Positions 1 through 8,480 of a stretch of 64,000 nucleotides of DNA are shown in pieces. The stretch comes from Micromonospora carbonacea. Lineage in GTDB: Bacteria > Actinomycetota > Actinomycetes > Mycobacteriales > Micromonosporaceae. Location of the stretch: the NCBI RefSeq assembly GCF_014205165.1, contig NZ_JACHMZ010000001.1:2998501-3062500 (forward strand). Direction: 5' to 3'. The notes under the pieces are model-generated. The model had not been told where the DNA came from. It did no database searches and was given only the letters and a program-made list of their open reading frames with translations. Numbering within the stretch: position 1 is the stretch's first letter; the number at the start of each line of letters is the position of its first letter. The position numbers and the translations under genes were made by a program.

Positions 1-1
1 C

Positions 2-1579
2 CTGCACGTGGCCGGCGCCGACCGGGCCGGGCTCGCCGACGGCACGCTGGCGATCCCCGAGCAGGCCAACGGGGTGCCCGACGTGCTGGACGAGGCGCGC
101 TGGGAGCTGGAGTTCATGCTGAAGATGCAGGTGCCCGACGGCCGCCCCTACGCGGGCATGGCGCACCACAAGATCCACGACCAGAACTGGACCGCGCTGC
201 CGACCCGGCCGGAGCAGGACAGCCAGCCACGGCTCCTCGCGCCGGTCAGCACCGCCGCGACCCTGAACCTGGCGGCGACCGCCGCGCAGGCGTCCCGGCT
301 GTGGAAGCCCTACGACGCGACCTTCGCCGCGCGGGCGCTCGCCGCGGCCGAGAAGGCGTACGCCGCGGCGAAGGCCAACCCGAACCGGCTGGCGCCGGCC
401 ACGGACAACACCGGCGGCGGCGCGTACGAGGACAACAGCGTGGGCGACGAGTTCTACTGGGCGGCCGCCGAGCTGTACGCCACCACCGGGGCGGCCGGCT
501 ACCGCGCCGACGTGACCGGCTCGTCCTTCTACCGGGGCACCAGCTTCGCCAACCGCGGCTACGACTGGAGCTGGACCGCCGGGCTGGGCGACACCACCCT
601 GGCCCTGGTGCCCAACGGGCTGCCGGCCGCCGACCTGGCCGCCACCCGGTCCGCGATCGTGGCCTTCGCCGATCGGCTGCTGACCCAGACCGCCCGGCAG
701 GGCTACCCGGCCCCGGGCAGCGGCGACGGGACGTACTACTGGGGCTCCAACGGCGCCGTCGCCAACAACGGCAACGTCCTGGCCCTCGCCTTCGACTTCA
801 CCGGCCAGCAGAAGTACCGCGGCGGGGCCTACGCCGCCTACGACTACCTGCTCGGCCGCAACCCGCTGAACCAGTCCTACGTGGCCGGGTACGGCGAGAA
901 GCCGGTGCGCAACGTGCACCACCGGTTCTGGGCCAACCAGAACGACTCCTCGCTGCCCACCGCGCCGCCCGGCTCGCTCGCCGGCGGCCCGAACAGCCAG
1001 CTCCAGGACCCGGTGGCCGTGGCCCAGCTCTCCGGGTGCAAGCCGCAGAAGTGCTACGTCGACGACATCGAGGCGTACTCGGTCAACGAGGTGGCGATCA
1101 ACTGGAACTCGGCGCTGGCCTGGCTGGCGAACTGGGCGGCGGAGCGGGCGGGCACCGGCGGCACGCCGGAACCCACCCCGACGCCGACCGTCTCGCCCAC
1201 CCCCACCCCCACGGTCTCGCCCTCGCCGACCGTCTCGCCCACGACCACGCCGCCGCCGGCGGGGGGCTGCGCGGTGACGTACACGTCGAACGACTGGAGC
1301 AACGGGTTCAGCGGCAACCTGACCGTCGCCAACACCTCGGCGGCGACGTGGTCGTCGTGGCGGCTGACCTTCCGGTTCACCGCCGGCCAGCAGATCAGCC
1401 AGGGCTGGTCCGGGAAGTTCAGCCAGAGCGGCGCCGAGGTGACGGTGACCAACGAGAGCTGGAACGCCGTGGTCGCCCCGGGCGGCTCGGTGAGCCTGGG
1501 CTTCAACGCCTCGCACACCGGCGCCAACCCGGCCCCGGCGGGCTTCGCCGTGAACGGCACCGCCTGCGCGGTGCGGTGA
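2..1579 (+). CDS. GH9 endoglucanase with C-terminal CBM2 (5' truncated by window edge)
   Basis: Secreted cellulase; only the C-terminal 525 residues are here and the frame is open to the window edge, so the start and signal peptide lie upstream. The catalytic part carries both GH9 signatures: the Gly/His block (SYVAGYGEKPVRNVHHR, about 881-930) and the acid block YVDDIEAYSVNEVAINWNS, whose catalytic Glu codon is at 1088-1090. A Pro/Thr/Ser-rich linker (about 1165-1260) leads to a family 2 cellulose-binding module (1267-1572) bounded by two Cys with conserved Trp residues. It hydrolyses beta-1,4-glucan outside the cell. A strong hairpin at 1741-1775 probably ends transcription. The family call is firm; endo versus processive action cannot be judged. 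Confidence 0.95.
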   Translation: MHVAGADRAGLADGTLAIPEQANGVPDVLDEARWELEFMLKMQVPDGRPYAGMAHHKIHDQNWTALPTRPEQDSQPRLLAPVSTAATLNLAATAAQASRLWKPYDATFAARALAAAEKAYAAAKANPNRLAPATDNTGGGAYEDNSVGDEFYWAAAELYATTGAAGYRADVTGSSFYRGTSFANRGYDWSWTAGLGDTTLALVPNGLPAADLAATRSAIVAFADRLLTQTARQGYPAPGSGDGTYYWGSNGAVANNGNVLALAFDFTGQQKYRGGAYAAYDYLLGRNPLNQSYVAGYGEKPVRNVHHRFWANQNDSSLPTAPPGSLAGGPNSQLQDPVAVAQLSGCKPQKCYVDDIEAYSVNEVAINWNSALAWLANWAAERAGTGGTPEPTPTPTVSPTPTPTVSPSPTVSPTTTPPPAGGCAVTYTSNDWSNGFSGNLTVANTSAATWSSWRLTFRFTAGQQISQGWSGKFSQSGAEVTVTNESWNAVVAPGGSVSLGFNASHTGANPAPAGFAVNGTACAVR

Positions 1580-2020
1580 CCGGGTGACCCGGTGACGACG
1601 ATGCCGGCACCGCCGGCCTGATCCGGGTCCGTCGCGGATCCCGCCCTTCCCGTGTCCGGTCGGTGAAGGGGGCTGCGGGATCGACGACGTTCGGCGAAAC
1701 TGGTCAGGGGCCTCTTCCGGATCGGAATCGAGGCCCGGGCGGACGGCCGGGGTGCCGCACCCACCCCGGCCGTCCCGCTCCACCCGCCGCCCCGGTCGAA
1801 GCGGCGTGCGGCACCGGCGACCCGGCGGCGGCTGCGCGGGCGGGCAGGCGACGCTGCCCGGCGCGGCCCGGCCCGACGCCCGTTCCTCCCCGCTGCGGGC
1901 TCGCCCGCCCCCGGACGCGCGTTCGGGGGAGATGGGAGGAATGTTCGGTCTCTTCCGCATTCTCATGATTACGGTGGTTTCAGCGCAGCCGATCCGTGCC
2001 GTACGGGGGAGGACCCGACC
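1580..2020. other. Intergenic region between cellulase and DUF5715 gene
   Basis: It holds two hairpins (1708-1736, stem of 7 + 5 bp with a 2-nt bulge; 1741-1775, see terminator entry). A less GC-rich stretch at 1940-1985 contains TACGGT (1970-1975), a candidate -10 box for the downstream gene. The remaining open frames are Arg/Pro-rich shadows with no recognisable protein. Confidence 0.5.
1741..1775 (+). terminator. Hairpin terminator after cellulase gene
   Basis: Perfect 14-bp inverted repeat (1741-1754 with 1762-1775), 7-nt loop and no U tract, as is usual for actinobacterial terminators. Confidence 0.6.
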
Positions 2021-2986
2021 ATGCGAGTGCCCAGCCGAAGCTCCGGCCAGCAGCCCGGCACCTCCGTCGCGTCCACCGCCCCGGCGCGGCGCGTGCCGCG
2101 GGGCGTCGCCCCCCGCCCGGCCCCGCCGACGCCCGACCTCGACGCCTACCGGGCGGCCGTGACGGACCTGCTCGTCGAGGTCGGCGCGCTGGCCGACCCG
2201 GACTCGGCGGGGGCCCGCCAGGTGCTGCTCGACGAGCGGCTGCGCGAGCCGGCGATCGCCGCGGTGCTCGACGCCACCGGCCAGGGCCTCGTCGGCGCCC
2301 GGGAGACGCTGCTGCTGGAGATGGCCCGCTACCGGCCCAACCCGCGCAGCTCCGCCGGTGACCTGGCCGCCCTCGTGCGGATCTACCTGCTCTCCCGCAT
2401 CGACGTGATGTGGTGGCGCGACGCCACCACCTTCATGACCGACGCGCAGGTCCACGCCAGCAACGAGCTGGTCGACCTGGAGTGGCTGCGCCGCCGCGAC
2501 CTGCTCCGCTTCCGCTACCAGGAGCAGCCCGCCACCGTCGTCGGCCGGAGCGTGCGGGCGGTGCGCCGCCGGCTGCTGCCGGCCGCCCGGCCGCGCACCG
2601 CCGGCCTGCGGTTCCGCCGGGCCCGGCGTGAGGTGATCGGCCTGCTCAACGACATCGGCCGCGAGTTCGCCCGCAGCGCCCCGCCCGGCACCCCGCCGCT
2701 GTGGGTGACCAGCCTGGTGCGCAGCGCCGAGCACCAGCACCGGCTGCGCCGCCTCGGCTACGCCGCGATGGTGCCCAGCGCCCACTGCCTCGGCTACGCC
2801 GTCGACGTCGAGATGTCCTGGTTCCAGCGGTTCGGCGCCCGGGACGTGCTGGCCGGGCTGCTGCTGTCCCGGCAGCAGGCCGGGGAGGTCAACGTGGTCG
2901 ACGAGGGGCAGGCCTGGCACGTGTGCCTCGCGCCCGCCGCCCGGGCGCGGTTCCGCCGCGCGTACGAGGCCGAGATGGGGGTCTGA
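2021..2986 (+). CDS. DUF5715-type M15-like peptidase
   Basis: 321 residues. The C-terminal third has the zinc-peptidase pattern of the M15/LAS fold: S253-x-H255-x-x-G-x-A-x-D262 and, later, W299-H300, the arrangement used by D-Ala-D-Ala carboxypeptidases. The N-terminal half is helical and Arg-rich and I recognise no domain there. No convincing signal peptide is visible, so a cytoplasmic or non-classical location is possible. The ATG has a strong Shine-Dalgarno (GGGGGAGGA, 7 nt before it). The asparagine-synthase-like gene starts 3 bp after its stop, so the two are co-translated and probably act on the same, perhaps peptidoglycan, substrate. The fold call is good; the reaction is inferred. 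Confidence 0.8.
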   Translation: MRVPSRSSGQQPGTSVASTAPARRVPRGVAPRPAPPTPDLDAYRAAVTDLLVEVGALADPDSAGARQVLLDERLREPAIAAVLDATGQGLVGARETLLLEMARYRPNPRSSAGDLAALVRIYLLSRIDVMWWRDATTFMTDAQVHASNELVDLEWLRRRDLLRFRYQEQPATVVGRSVRAVRRRLLPAARPRTAGLRFRRARREVIGLLNDIGREFARSAPPGTPPLWVTSLVRSAEHQHRLRRLGYAAMVPSAHCLGYAVDVEMSWFQRFGARDVLAGLLLSRQQAGEVNVVDEGQAWHVCLAPAARARFRRAYEAEMGV

Positions 2987-2989
2987 GCC

Positions 2990-4591
2990 GTGTGCGGCAT
3001 CGCCCTGAGCCTCGGCCCCGAGGCCGACCCGGCCACCTTCCGGCGGATGCTGGCCGTCCTCGCCCCGCGCGGCGAGGTGACCGAGACCCGCCGGGAGGCC
3101 GGCCTGCTCGCCGGCACCCGCCGGCTGCGGATCGTCGACCGGGAACGGGCGGTGCAGCCCTGGGCCTCCGCCGACGAGCGCCTCCTGCTCTGCTACAACG
3201 GCGAGGTCTTCAACCACCGGGAGCTGCGCGCCGAGCTGACCCGCCTGGGGCACGTGTTCCGCAGCGAGAGCGACACCGAGGTGGTGCTCACCGCCTTCGA
3301 ACGCTGGGGCGAGGAGGCGGTGCGGCGGCTGCGCGGCGAGTACGCCTTCGTCGTGGTCGAGCGGGCCACCGGCCGGGCCTACCTGGCCCGCGACCCGCTC
3401 GGGGTCAAGCCCCTCTACTGGTCCCAGATGCCGGGGTGCCTGCACCTGGCCAGCGAGGTCAAGGCCCTGGCCGGGCACGGCGCCCCGGTCGCCGAGGTGC
3501 CCCCGGGGCACCACGGCTGGGCCGAGCCGGGCGGCCACGTCCGGCTACGCCCGTACGTCGACCTGCTCACCCTCGGCGACGGGCTGCCCGTGGTGGACGA
3601 CCCGGACGAGGCCGCCCTGCTCGTCCGGGCCGCCCTCACCGACAGCATCCGGATGCGGCTGGACACCGACCTCACCGTCGGCGTGGTGCTCTCGGGCGGG
3701 CTGGACAGCTCCCTCGCCCTGCTGCACACCCGCCTACTGCACCCCGACTGCGTGGCGGTGACCGTCGGGGCGCCGGGCAGCCCCGACGTGGCGTACGCCC
3801 GGCGGCTCGCCGCCGACCTGGGGGTGCCGCACGAGGTGATCGAGCTGCGTCCGCGCGACATCCGGCTCGCCGACGTGCGGGAGGCCATCCGGATCTCCGA
3901 ACTCACCGAGTACGGCGACATCATCAACGCCGTGGTCTCGGTGCCGATCTTCCGGCGGCTGCGCGAGCTGGGCGTCAAGGTCGTGCTCACCGGCGACGGC
4001 TCCGACGAGCTGTTCGGCGGCTACCCCATGTACCACCAGGTCGGCCCCGAGCGGGCCCGCCGGCTGTTCCTGCACCGGATCCGCAACCTGTGCCGTACGG
4101 AGTTGCAGCGGGTGGACCGCGCCAGCATGGCGCACGGGGTGGAGGCGCGGGTGCCGTTCCTCGACCTGAGCGTGGTGGAGCTGGCGATGCGGCTGCCGCT
4201 GGGGCTGAAGCTGCGCGAGGGCCAGGAGAAGTGGATCGTCCGTCGCGCGTTCGCCGACGTGCTGCCCGACTACGTGCGGCGGCGGCCGAAGAACCCGATG
4301 TCGTACTCCTCGGGGCTGCACGAGCGGGCCCGGCTCTACAAGCCGCTCTTCGCCCGGCTGCACCGCTCCTTCGGCTACCACCTGCTCGACCCGGTGCGCC
4401 GGGACTTCGACAGCGTGCTCACCCGCTGCGGCAACGACCTGGACCGGGCCATCGCCGACGGGCTGGCCCGGCCGGACTACACGGTGCTGGAGCACGCCCG
4501 GGACCTGGTCGGCGCGGCGAGGTGGAACGCCGCGCCGGTGGTCCGCCGGCTGGTCGGCCCGCGCGTCACCCGCCGGACCCCGGTCGGCTGA
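2990..4591 (+). CDS. Glutamine-hydrolysing asparagine synthase family amidotransferase
   Basis: 533 residues from a GTG start, 3 bp after the M15-like gene. The N-terminal class II glutamine amidotransferase domain (about 1-190) begins with the nucleophile Cys2 (MCGIA), and YNGEVFNH is present. The C-terminal ATP-pyrophosphatase synthetase domain (about 205-490) has the PP-loop SGGLDSS at 235-241 and GDGSDELFGGY. The enzyme moves ammonia from glutamine to an adenylated carboxylate. It is somewhat shorter than typical AsnB (about 600). Some actinobacterial AsnB paralogues (LtsA/AsnB) amidate meso-diaminopimelate rather than aspartate, and coupling to a peptidoglycan-type peptidase makes that attractive here, but it is inference; free asparagine synthesis is the alternative. 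Confidence 0.88.
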   Translation: MCGIALSLGPEADPATFRRMLAVLAPRGEVTETRREAGLLAGTRRLRIVDRERAVQPWASADERLLLCYNGEVFNHRELRAELTRLGHVFRSESDTEVVLTAFERWGEEAVRRLRGEYAFVVVERATGRAYLARDPLGVKPLYWSQMPGCLHLASEVKALAGHGAPVAEVPPGHHGWAEPGGHVRLRPYVDLLTLGDGLPVVDDPDEAALLVRAALTDSIRMRLDTDLTVGVVLSGGLDSSLALLHTRLLHPDCVAVTVGAPGSPDVAYARRLAADLGVPHEVIELRPRDIRLADVREAIRISELTEYGDIINAVVSVPIFRRLRELGVKVVLTGDGSDELFGGYPMYHQVGPERARRLFLHRIRNLCRTELQRVDRASMAHGVEARVPFLDLSVVELAMRLPLGLKLREGQEKWIVRRAFADVLPDYVRRRPKNPMSYSSGLHERARLYKPLFARLHRSFGYHLLDPVRRDFDSVLTRCGNDLDRAIADGLARPDYTVLEHARDLVGAARWNAAPVVRRLVGPRVTRRTPVG

Positions 4592-4717
4592 GGGCCCACC
4601 CCTACCGTCGTTGCCCCGCCCACTGTGGAGCATTACGTTGATCGATACACAGGCGGCCGGTGGGACGACGAGTCACCCCGGGCGTGACGCCCCACCCGTC
4701 GCCGGAAGGGGACTCCC

Positions 4718-4951
4718 GTGATCCGCCGCGTGCTGCTGACCGCCGCCCTGGTGGGCGCCTCCGTGCTCGTCGTGCCGGGCTCGCCCGCGCAGGCCCGCGC
4801 CTGCCGGATCGACCACGAGTGCGTGACCACCTACTACGCCGACTCCGGCCACACCACGGTGGTGGGGGAGAGGTACGAGAGCTGTTCCGGCACGGTCTAC
4901 ACCTGGGGCGTCCGCTCCGGCTACCCGACCTTCGTCGAGAGCCCCTGCTGA
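4718..4951 (+). CDS. Small secreted DUF6289 family protein
   Basis: 77 residues: a Sec signal peptide (MIRRVLL... cleaved near AQARA, about residue 27) and a mature peptide of about 50 residues with four Cys (CRIDHEC near the start, CSG in the middle, final Cys), suggesting two disulphides. The pattern fits actinobacterial DUF6289 proteins, whose function is unknown. The GTG start is preceded by GGAAGGGGA at good spacing. Just upstream (4675-4690) is a small GGGCGT/ACGCCC dyad. The gene is monocistronic, ended by the hairpin at 4959-5004. Confidence 0.8.
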   Translation: MIRRVLLTAALVGASVLVVPGSPAQARACRIDHECVTTYYADSGHTTVVGERYESCSGTVYTWGVRSGYPTFVESPC

Positions 4952-4958
4952 GCCCGAC

Positions 4959-5004
4959 GCCGGGTGTGGTGGGGCGGCCGGACGGCCGCCCCACCACACC
5001 CGGC
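4959..5004. terminator. Bidirectional hairpin terminator (21-bp perfect stem)
   Basis: Arms 4959-4979 and 4984-5004 are perfectly complementary with a 4-nt GGAC loop. It sits between convergent genes ending at 4951 (+) and 5055 (-), so it can serve both. Confidence 0.75.
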
Positions 5005-5054
5005 ACCGCAGGTGGGGCCGCTCTCGCCGCCCCGTCGACGTGGGTCGTCCCCGG

Positions 5055-6320
5055 TCAGCCGGTGAGCAGCAGCGCGCCCACGCCGGCGGCCGTCGCGCCG
5101 ACGGCGAGCAGGGCCCCGGCGGCCAGGAACCGGCCCAGCGGCACGGCCACCCCGGCGGCCCGGCAGCGCTCGTACCACAGCAGGGTCGCCAGCGACGCCC
5201 ACGGCGTGACCAGCGGGCCGGCGTTCGTGCCGATCAACAGGGCCAGCAGCCGGGTCCCGTCGCCGGGCGGGAGCACCGCCTCGCCCGCCACGTACGCCGG
5301 CAGGTTGTTCACGACGTTGGACAGCAGCGCGCCCGTGCCGCCGGCCCGCAGCGCGCCGAGCGCCCCGCCGTCCGGGCCGAGCAGCACGCCGACGACGTCG
5401 TCCAGGCCGTGCCGGCCGAGGGTCTGCACCACCAGGAACAGCCCGGTGACGAAGACCAGCAGCCGCCACGGCACCAGCGCCGGACGCAGCGCGGCCCGGT
5501 GGCGCGCGGCGAAGCCGGCCAGCACGAGCCCGGCGGCCGCCGCGGAGGCGATCCCCACCTCCACCCCGGCGAGGATCCCCGCCACGAGCAGCAGGCAGCC
5601 GACGAGCGCGATCCGGTACAGCACCCGATCGGCGGGGACGTGCGGCGTGGGCGCGACGAACCGGTCGACCCCGCGCCGCCCCCGACGCCAGTAGCCGAAC
5701 CAGAGCAGCGCCATGGTGGCCGCGATCGTGGCGGCCTGCGGCAGCGCCATCCGCGCCGCGTACGACAGTGGGTCGAGGTCGATCCGGTCGGCGGCCAGCA
5801 GGTTGGTCAGGTTCGACACCGGCAGCAGCAGGCTGGCCGTGTTCGCCAGCCACACGGTCGTCAGCGCCAGCGGCAGCGGCGGCATGCCCAGCCGCCGCGC
5901 CAGCGCCAGCAGCACCGGTGTGAGCAGCACCGCCGTGGTGTCGAGATTCAGCGCGATCGTGGTGACGGAGGCGAAGCCGACGCAGAGCACGAACAGCGCC
6001 GGAAAGCTGCCCCGGGCGGCGCGGGCCAGCCGCCCGGCCAGCACGTCGAACACGCCGGCCACCGCCGTCAGCTCGGCCAGCACCACCACCGTGCCGAGGA
6101 ACAGCAGCAGCGGCAGGATGCGCCCCAGGGTGGCCACGGTCTCGGCGCGCGGCAGCAGGCCCGTCAGCGCGCAGGCCGCCCCGAGCACGGCCAGGGCCAG
6201 GGCCACCCGGTCGAGCGGGTGCAGCTGGCGCAGCCGCCCCAGCAGACCGCGCGGGGCGTGGCCGGCCGGCGCGGCCGGCCCGTCGCCGGTGTGCGCCGTC
6301 GGCTCGCCGTCAGGGTCCAC
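5055..6320 (-). CDS. SLC13/ArsB-NhaD family permease
   Basis: 421 residues with about 11-12 predicted membrane spans. The segment TIALNLDTTAVLLTPV and the later NVVNNLPAY resemble the repeated re-entrant motifs of the ion-transporter superfamily that includes ArsB and NhaD, so the substrate is an anion such as arsenite or a dicarboxylate, or Na+/H+; sequence alone does not say which. No arsenic regulator or reductase is nearby. I chose GTG at 6320 because GAGGA lies 9 nt upstream; the frame stays open to an ATG at 6440 but that extension is low-complexity. Divergent from the Ntn-hydrolase gene. Confidence 0.85.
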   Translation of the reverse strand: MDPDGEPTAHTGDGPAAPAGHAPRGLLGRLRQLHPLDRVALALAVLGAACALTGLLPRAETVATLGRILPLLLFLGTVVVLAELTAVAGVFDVLAGRLARAARGSFPALFVLCVGFASVTTIALNLDTTAVLLTPVLLALARRLGMPPLPLALTTVWLANTASLLLPVSNLTNLLAADRIDLDPLSYAARMALPQAATIAATMALLWFGYWRRGRRGVDRFVAPTPHVPADRVLYRIALVGCLLLVAGILAGVEVGIASAAAAGLVLAGFAARHRAALRPALVPWRLLVFVTGLFLVVQTLGRHGLDDVVGVLLGPDGGALGALRAGGTGALLSNVVNNLPAYVAGEAVLPPGDGTRLLALLIGTNAGPLVTPWASLATLLWYERCRAAGVAVPLGRFLAAGALLAVGATAAGVGALLLTG

Positions 6321-6433
6321 GGCGGCTGATCCTCGCACGGCCGGCCGGTCACCCCGGCGGTCCGCCACGCCGCTGTGACCGGGCCCTCCCGCCGCGGCCC
6401 GGCGGACCACCCCGCCCGGCCGTCGGGGCGTGG

Positions 6434-6462
6434 TGGACAACGGTCGATGGCTGACCTAGCGT
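6434..6462 (+). promoter_or_regulatory. Candidate housekeeping promoter of Ntn-hydrolase gene
   Basis: TGGACA (6434-6439), 17-nt spacer, TAGCGT (6457-6462); the ATG follows 9 nt later, giving a near-leaderless transcript. Confidence 0.55.
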
Positions 6463-6471
6463 TCAGCCATC

Positions 6472-7473
6472 ATGCGTAGGACCTTCCTGGGAGCCGGCCT
6501 GGCCCTGCTGCTCGCCGCCACCGCCTGCTCCGCCCCCGAGACCGCCGCCGCCCCGCCCCCGACGCCGGCCGGCACGCCCACCGCGTCCCGGCAGGACCCG
6601 GCGCAGGCCGACCGGACCCTGGCCAGCCTGCGCCGGGTCGACGACCTGCCGATGTGGGAGATGACGTACGTCGGCGACTACGACCCGACCGTCGGCACCG
6701 ACGCCGCCCCGCCCAGCCCGTTCGGCTGTTCGCTCTTCGCCGCCTCCGGCGACCCGGGCCGCCCCCTGTTCGCCCGCAACTTCGACTGGGACGCCAACCC
6801 GGCCCTGGTGCTGCGCACCGACCCGCCGGACGGGTACGCCACGGTCTCCCTGGTGGACATGTCTTACCTCGGCGTCGGCGCCGACCCCACCGGCGACCGC
6901 CGGCTGCTCAACGCGCCGCTGCTGCCGTTCGACGGGATGAACGAGCGCGGCCTGGCCGTCGGGCTGGCCGCCGACGACGGGGCCACCGTCCGCGCCGAGC
7001 CGGGCAAACCCATGGTGGGTTCAGTACGCATCCTGCGGCTGGTGCTCGACCAGGCCGCCACGGTCGACGAGGCGGTCGCCGTCTTCGGCCGGCACAACCT
7101 CGACTTCGACGGCGGGCCTCCGCTGCACTACCTGCTCGCCGACGCCACCGGGGCCTCGGCCGTGGTCGAGTTCGTCGACGGCGCGATGCGGGTCGAGAAG
7201 GGGCGGGGCGGCTGGCAGGCGCTGACCAACGTGCCGGTGGTCGGCGTGCCCGAAGAGCGTCGGCGCGCCGACCACCGCTACGGCGTGCTCGCCGCCGCCC
7301 TCACGAAGGCCGGCGGGGTGGTCGACGACCGGGCGGCGCTGGAACTGCTCAACGACGTGCGGCAGGGCCACACCCGCTGGTCGGTGACCTACGGCCTGCG
7401 CACCGGCGAGATCCACCTGCGCACGGCCGCGGGCACCGAGCGGGCGTACCGCCTCCCGGTGACCCTGCCCTAG
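6472..7473 (+). CDS. C45-type linear amide C-N hydrolase lipoprotein
   Basis: 333 residues. A lipoprotein signal peptide ends at ATAC with acylated Cys19, then a Pro/Thr linker, placing the enzyme on the outer face of the membrane. The Ntn-hydrolase core (about 60-325) has candidate nucleophile Cys86 in FGCSLFAA, followed by LFARNFDWD, and GMNERGLAVGL, all typical of the choloylglycine hydrolase / acyl-transferase (C45) group. In contrast to classical members, the Cys is not produced by removal of Met or a propeptide at a clear site, so processing just before Cys86 is inferred. The substrate could be an N-acyl amide such as a penicillin or N-acyl-homoserine lactone. Monocistronic, own promoter. 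Confidence 0.85.
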   Translation: MRRTFLGAGLALLLAATACSAPETAAAPPPTPAGTPTASRQDPAQADRTLASLRRVDDLPMWEMTYVGDYDPTVGTDAAPPSPFGCSLFAASGDPGRPLFARNFDWDANPALVLRTDPPDGYATVSLVDMSYLGVGADPTGDRRLLNAPLLPFDGMNERGLAVGLAADDGATVRAEPGKPMVGSVRILRLVLDQAATVDEAVAVFGRHNLDFDGGPPLHYLLADATGASAVVEFVDGAMRVEKGRGGWQALTNVPVVGVPEERRRADHRYGVLAAALTKAGGVVDDRAALELLNDVRQGHTRWSVTYGLRTGEIHLRTAAGTERAYRLPVTLP

Positions 7474-7616
7474 CTCCGGCGGACCGGCCGCCCGTGGGCA
7501 TGCCCGCCGCGCGACCTGCCCCCGGACTCGGTTGCCGACCACCGTTTGCTCGTTCGCCACCGGGCTCGGATTGTGCTCCCGCTGCCACCGGCCCGTCCCG
7601 ACCCGACTGATCACTA

Positions 7617-8237
7617 CTAGAAGCGCTGTGCGACCTTCCGCACCACAACGTTGGCATAGTAGACCTGAAGTCGAGGTCCAGCGGATGGCGTGGTGCCGTC
7701 GTGCAGGCACTGCACGTTGATCCGGTCGGGAGCGGTCAGAGTGACCAGGGCCGTGATGCTGGTGCTTTCGCTGTAGCCCACGGGAATGGAAACGGCATCT
7801 CCTCTCAGCAACCCGCCGGCCCCGTTGTAGAGGCCACATCTCAGGGTGTCCGCCTGGGAGGTGGGGTTGTTGAGCATGGTCCCCATGGTGACGTCGTAGT
7901 GGCCGGCCGGCAGCACCGGTCCTGGCAGGACCGTGGTCAGCCCACCAGCGCCCGCCGCCAGGGAAACCGGCCCGGACGTCTGGTACTGCGTCGCCGCGGT
8001 GCCCGCCGACGGCCAGCTCAACGCTCGCTCGGTCGAGTCGCATGCCTGGCCGGCCTCGCTGTCGACGACGCGGAGCGCGCCGGAGGCGACCGTGTAGCAG
8101 GCGTTGATCTGGCCGGTGCCGGAGTGCGGAATCGCCGCCGACGCGATCGTGGGCACGATCGCTAGAGCCATCGCCAACAGCGCCGCACCGGTCAGCAGGC
8201 GCCTCGTTCTGTGGGACCGGGAGAGCTGGATACTCAT
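7617..8237 (-). CDS. Secreted protein of unknown function
   Basis: 206 residues with a clear Sec signal peptide (MSIQLSRSHRTRR, then ALLAMALAIVPTIASA; cleavage near residue 34). The first mature segment, with INACYTVASGALRVVD, resembles short modules found at the start of many actinobacterial secreted and collagen-like proteins. The rest looks like an all-beta sandwich with two Cys. The start at 8237 has GGAG 6 nt upstream; an in-frame ATG at 8282 lacks one. The two minus-strand secreted genes here are separated by two hairpins, so they are probably transcribed separately. I do not recognise a function. Confidence 0.75.
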   Translation of the reverse strand: MSIQLSRSHRTRRLLTGAALLAMALAIVPTIASAAIPHSGTGQINACYTVASGALRVVDSEAGQACDSTERALSWPSAGTAATQYQTSGPVSLAAGAGGLTTVLPGPVLPAGHYDVTMGTMLNNPTSQADTLRCGLYNGAGGLLRGDAVSIPVGYSESTSITALVTLTAPDRINVQCLHDGTTPSAGPRLQVYYANVVVRKVAQRF

Positions 8238-8367
8238 CGCTTGCTCCTTCGTGTCTGCCGGCGAATTCTGAACGGTTTCCACTGGGCCGCGGTGCCCAGA
8301 GGGGCATTGGTTCGTCCTGAGGCCGTCATCGGCAAGGATCGGATTGCGACCCGCCGCTGGCCGGCGC

Positions 8368-8407
8368 GGCCGACCGCCGCCACGATCGCTCGTGGCGGCG
8401 GTCGGCC
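8368..8407. terminator. Perfect 18-bp hairpin
   Basis: Arms 8368-8385 and 8390-8407 with a 4-nt TCGC loop. It lies downstream of the minus-strand gene ending at 8481 and upstream of the next one, acting as a second insulator after the 8425-8470 hairpin. Confidence 0.6.
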
Positions 8408-8424
8408 GGTCCTACCGGTGTGGC

Positions 8425-8470
8425 CGGCGGACCGGAGGGGATCCCGGCCCCCCGGCCCTCCGGTCCGCCG
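8425..8470 (-). terminator. Hairpin terminator of the 8481-9515 gene
   Basis: 15-bp perfect stem (8425-8439 with 8456-8470) and a 16-nt loop, 11 nt beyond the stop codon of the minus-strand gene. Confidence 0.65.
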
Positions 8471-8480
8471 ACCCGCCCGG

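Noticed and set aside
1663..1968. Possible small ORFs between cellulase and DUF5715 genes
   Set aside because: Pro/Arg-rich translations overlapping a strong terminator hairpin, with no ribosome site or domain.
5055..6320. Arsenic-resistance operon
   Set aside because: The permease is ArsB/NhaD-like, but no arsR, arsC or arsA is adjacent, so the substrate was left open.
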